Notes under the pieces: generated by a model
What the model was told of the DNA's origin: nothing
The model's input: the letters and a program-made list of their open reading frames with translations, nothing else
Database searches by the model: none
Position numbers and translations under genes: made by a program
Assembly (NCBI GenBank): GCA_947632575.1
Contig: CANRPV010000005.1
Span: 1-23,900 of the forward strand
Direction of reading: 5' to 3'
Source of the DNA: an uncultured Eggerthellaceae bacterium
Lineage (GTDB): Bacteria; Actinomycetota; Coriobacteriia; Coriobacteriales; Eggerthellaceae
Length of the DNA: 23,900 bases
Part shown: positions 21,672 to 23,900 of the stretch, piece after piece
How the letters are laid out: each line of letters starts with the position of its first letter
Numbering within the stretch: the stretch's first letter is position 1

Positions 21672-21770
21672 GACCACACGATGAGGTAAGACTCTAGGTG
21701 AAGTATGGCTGTAGGCGAGATAACGCCATACCAGCGACGTATATACGGGCGATATATGTGTGAGTAACCT

Positions 21771-22502
21771 ATGTGCGGACGATTTACTTATCTAAGTTAC
21801 GACGAAGTTCGAGAGGTTATCGAAGACATTGAGATGTCCGCCCCTCTGAATGTCGATCCCGATTGGCCAGCGGTGCACCCGAACGCTTACCCGAAAAGTC
21901 GTGTCCCGATTATCAAAATAGACGAGCAGCGGCGTCTTCTCCCGGCGGAAATGAACTGGGGCTTTCCCGCGGAATGGAAAAAGGACGTCATATTTAACAC
22001 TCGCATCGAGTCAGCCGGTAAACCATTCTGGAGCGACTCTCTGAGCCAGAGGCGCTGCATCGTCCCCGCCTTCAGTTTTTTCGAGCCTCATCGAAACGAA
22101 ACGTTGATGAGCCCTACCACACATCGTCCCATAAAGCAGACCTATGAGTTTTTCATGGACGGCAACTTTATCCTTCTTATGGCCGCCATCTGGAAAAACG
22201 ACTCGTTTTCCATCCTTACCACAGAACCGAACGAATCTGTCTCGCCCATCCATCCGCGAATGCCTTTAGTACTCCTGCCTTCGGAAATTCACGATTGGAT
22301 GGAGGGAGATTACGAAAAACTTATGGATCGAAGTGGCGTCCATCTCGAGTCTAAAGCTGAACAAGCGAGGGTCAAGCGGGCCAAGGCTGAGCAAGCGAGG
22401 GTCAAGCGGGCCAAGGTCGAGCGAACCAAAACCGAGCAAACGAAGGTCGAACGAACCAAGGTCGAGCGAAAAGCAGAACCACTTCCTTTGAACCTGGATT
22501 AA
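21771..22502 (+). CDS. SRAP/YedK (HMCES) protein with pentapeptide-repeat tail
   Basis: SRAP proteins protect abasic sites in single-stranded DNA by forming a covalent link through Cys2. The 243-residue protein starts MCGRF, so Cys2 is exposed after Met removal. Further landmarks are NTRIESA (DNA-binding Asn/Arg), RCIVPAFSFFE with the active-site Glu, and IHPRMPLVL with the His. The domain ends near residue 195. It is followed by eight pentads of the type K-A/V-E-Q/R-A/T (for example KAEQA, RVKRA, KVERT), a highly charged, likely helical tail that is not part of the normal family. The tail's DNA is a tandem repeat of 15- and 30-bp units. ATG 21771 has only a weak ribosome site. Confidence 0.9.
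   Translation: MCGRFTYLSYDEVREVIEDIEMSAPLNVDPDWPAVHPNAYPKSRVPIIKIDEQRRLLPAEMNWGFPAEWKKDVIFNTRIESAGKPFWSDSLSQRRCIVPAFSFFEPHRNETLMSPTTHRPIKQTYEFFMDGNFILLMAAIWKNDSFSILTTEPNESVSPIHPRMPLVLLPSEIHDWMEGDYEKLMDRSGVHLESKAEQARVKRAKAEQARVKRAKVERTKTEQTKVERTKVERKAEPLPLNLD
22353..22472 (+). repeat. 15-bp/30-bp in-frame tandem repeat in the SRAP gene tail
   Basis: Two nearly identical 30-bp units (22353-22382 and 22383-22412, two mismatches) are followed by four 15-bp units at 22413, 22428, 22443 and 22458. Each 15-bp unit encodes one pentad such as KVERT. All eight units stay in frame, giving 40 residues. Confidence 0.92.
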
Positions 22503-22549
22503 TCGCCCGATAATTGTGTCAATCGACGCAAAAAGGGAACGTGATCGCT

Positions 22550-23674
22550 TCAGCTCTTTCGCCTTTCGAGAGCACGCTCGATAACATCCGCAATCACCTC
22601 GACGCCATCTTCGCTATCGTTGAGGCATGGAATATAAGTGGTGCTTGCTTTTCCACCATTCGCGTCATTTACCTGGTCAAACGCCGGAAGAATGTCGTTT
22701 TGGATCTCATTGAGTGTCTCGAGGCAGTCGACTGCGAAATTTGGACAGATGATGTAAATGTTTTCGTCGACGCCCGCTTTGGCCCACTGTTCCAAGGTTT
22801 GACGAAGATAGGGTCCCTGCCAGGTTCGTCCCTTATCGAATCGACTCTGAAAGAGCGTCGTTACTCGCTCGCGCGGCAATCCTAGCGACTCAGTAAGCGC
22901 CTTCGTGGTGGCCATCGCCTGATCCACGTAAGTATCACCCGCAGCGACATCCTTCAAGGGGATGGAATGATAGCTGCAGATGAGCCGATCAGTGCCGCCA
23001 CAATCGAACCCGGAATCTCTCACTCTCTTGGCCAGTGCCTCAATATAGCGCGGGCGATCATAGTAATGGTCAAGCACATCCACCGACCTGAGTCTTGGAA
23101 GAGATCCCATGGCGGCGGCCACCTGATCTTGCACAACACCCACCGTGGAATAAGCGCCCTGGGGATAGAGCGGAAGCACGACAGCAACGTCGCATCCAGC
23201 ATTTTGAAGATCCTTAAGCCCATCGCCAATAAATGGCGACGAATAGCTCATAGCGTACGCCACTTTAGCTGGACCTTTGCCCTCAAGTTCGAACCGCTCG
23301 CTGAGCCGGTCTACGAGAGAGCGATGGATTACATCGAGCGGCGAGCCTTCATCGGTCCAGATAACAGCATATTTATTTGCTGAAGCTACTGATCGTTTCC
23401 CTAAGACGAAAAGTCGCAAGATGATATTCCACATCGGAAGCGGCATCGGCGCGATACGCGGGTCGGTGAGAAATCGACGGAGATATTCGCGCACGGCATC
23501 AGGAGTCGGTGCTTCCGGTGTCCCCGTATTAACCAAGAGAACGCCGACGGTCATACCATGACTACTTTGCTGATTATTACTCGGTTGCTCTACCTGTTGA
23601 GCAGCTGGTTGCGCCACCCGTTGAGCAGCTGGTTGCATTACCTGTCGCACTGCCTGTTGCATCGCCTGTCGCAC
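22550..23674 (-). CDS. hemH: Ferrochelatase with Gln-rich N-terminal repeat
   Basis: Ferrochelatase inserts Fe(II) into a porphyrin (coproporphyrin III in most Actinobacteria, by family knowledge). From Met41 the sequence is family-typical: TVGVLLVNTGTPEAPT, YLRRFLTDPR, PLYPQGAYSTVG, CSYHSIPLKD with the metal-side His, and FAVDCLETLNEI with the conserved Glu. There is no C-terminal 2Fe-2S cluster. The first 40 residues are unusual: four octapeptide units such as AVRQAMQQ and AAQQVEQP, encoded by a 24-bp tandem repeat. GTG 23674 is the upstream start; none of the candidate starts has a good ribosome site, so the true start could be ATG at the TVGVLL segment. The gene converges on the SRAP gene. 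Confidence 0.92.
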   Translation of the reverse strand: MRQAMQQAVRQVMQPAAQRVAQPAAQQVEQPSNNQQSSHGMTVGVLLVNTGTPEAPTPDAVREYLRRFLTDPRIAPMPLPMWNIILRLFVLGKRSVASANKYAVIWTDEGSPLDVIHRSLVDRLSERFELEGKGPAKVAYAMSYSSPFIGDGLKDLQNAGCDVAVVLPLYPQGAYSTVGVVQDQVAAAMGSLPRLRSVDVLDHYYDRPRYIEALAKRVRDSGFDCGGTDRLICSYHSIPLKDVAAGDTYVDQAMATTKALTESLGLPRERVTTLFQSRFDKGRTWQGPYLRQTLEQWAKAGVDENIYIICPNFAVDCLETLNEIQNDILPAFDQVNDANGGKASTTYIPCLNDSEDGVEVIADVIERALERRKS

Positions 23675-23677
23675 TGC
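23582..23677 (-). repeat. 24-bp tandem repeat, four copies, in ferrochelatase 5' end
   Basis: The units are at 23654-23677, 23630-23653, 23606-23629 and 23582-23605, with exact 24-bp spacing. The outer pair share GCAGTGCGACAGG; the inner pair share GCTGCTCAAC. Each unit encodes eight residues. Confidence 0.92.
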
Positions 23678-23900
23678 CGTTTCTTGCGCTTCCTCCGCCG
23701 AAATCTGATCAAAAAAGTCGGCAATTAGTCTAGTACGTTATGGAAAACGGAACGAATAAGCTGAGAAATTATGACTGAAATGATACCTTTTGATAAAAGC
23801 GAGCGATGCCAATCCTTATGCTCTCGCCATTGTTTTGCGGGGCCTCCCTGCTTTAGGCGTGGCTTTTAGGCGAGCGTCTAAAGACTCCCTGAGTATCAAG
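23678..23900. other. Window end: upstream region of ferrochelatase and an undecided partial gene
   Basis: Two open frames reach the edge and cannot both be real. On the minus strand a frame enters at 23900 and stops at TAA 23818-23816, ending AGRPRKTMARA, which could be the end of a gene upstream of hemH. On the plus strand a frame open from about 23790 reads ANPYALAIVLRGLPALGVAF and continues to the edge. Codon use looks slightly more natural for the plus frame, but it has no clear start. Neither is called. Confidence 0.3.

Noticed and set aside
21672..21770. LexA box ahead of the SRAP gene
   Set aside because: Only a 10-bp palindrome CGTATATACG (21738-21747) is present; it does not match the Actinobacterial or enterobacterial LexA consensus.

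Overview
The window reads as chromosome of an anaerobic, moderately GC-rich Gram-positive bacterium, most likely a member of the Coriobacteriia (Actinomycetota). This is inferred from the gene set: a fused AdhE, Ni-hydrogenase and formate-dehydrogenase maturation genes, a large GltD-like flavoprotein with several Fe-S motifs, a TrpB2-type tryptophan synthase, an Actinobacterial-style ferrochelatase and two CmpB-like membrane proteins. No rRNA, tRNA, CRISPR array, insertion sequence or phage gene was seen.

Layout. Positions 1-2500 hold the end of a class-I glutamine amidotransferase-like peptidase (C26), a YbjQ/UPF0145 protein on the minus strand, a small four-helix membrane protein with a perfect terminator, and an APH-fold kinase downstream of adhE. 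Positions 2500-8180 hold adhE (minus) and a soluble hybrid histidine kinase (plus). Positions 8180-9840 hold a TrpB2-type gene on the minus strand. Its leader carries what looks like a complete ribosome-mediated tryptophan attenuator: a 31-codon leader peptide with tandem Trp codons, alternative anti-terminator and terminator stems, and a T-run. Positions 9870-12400 hold a divergent two-gene operon, a P-loop small-molecule kinase and a GH13_18 sucrose-phosphorylase-like enzyme, which may form an undescribed glycoside phosphorolysis route. Positions 12450-17366 hold a maturation and electron-transfer operon: hypB, a 945-residue Fe-S/FAD/NAD(P)H oxidoreductase, hypA and an atypical fdhD without the CxxC motif. 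Positions 17367-19364 hold two minus-strand CmpB-like membrane proteins. The rest holds an MFS transporter, a flavin-reductase-like protein, an SRAP (YedK/HMCES) protein and a ferrochelatase.

Two themes stand out. One is the trp attenuator, with all elements visible in the sequence. The other is an unusual density of short tandem repeats, each with its own unit length (9, 12, 15, 17, 20, 24 and 32 bp). They lie in intergenic regions and also inside the reading frames of the SRAP tail and the ferrochelatase N-terminus. The hydrogenase and formate dehydrogenase that the maturation genes would serve are not in the window.
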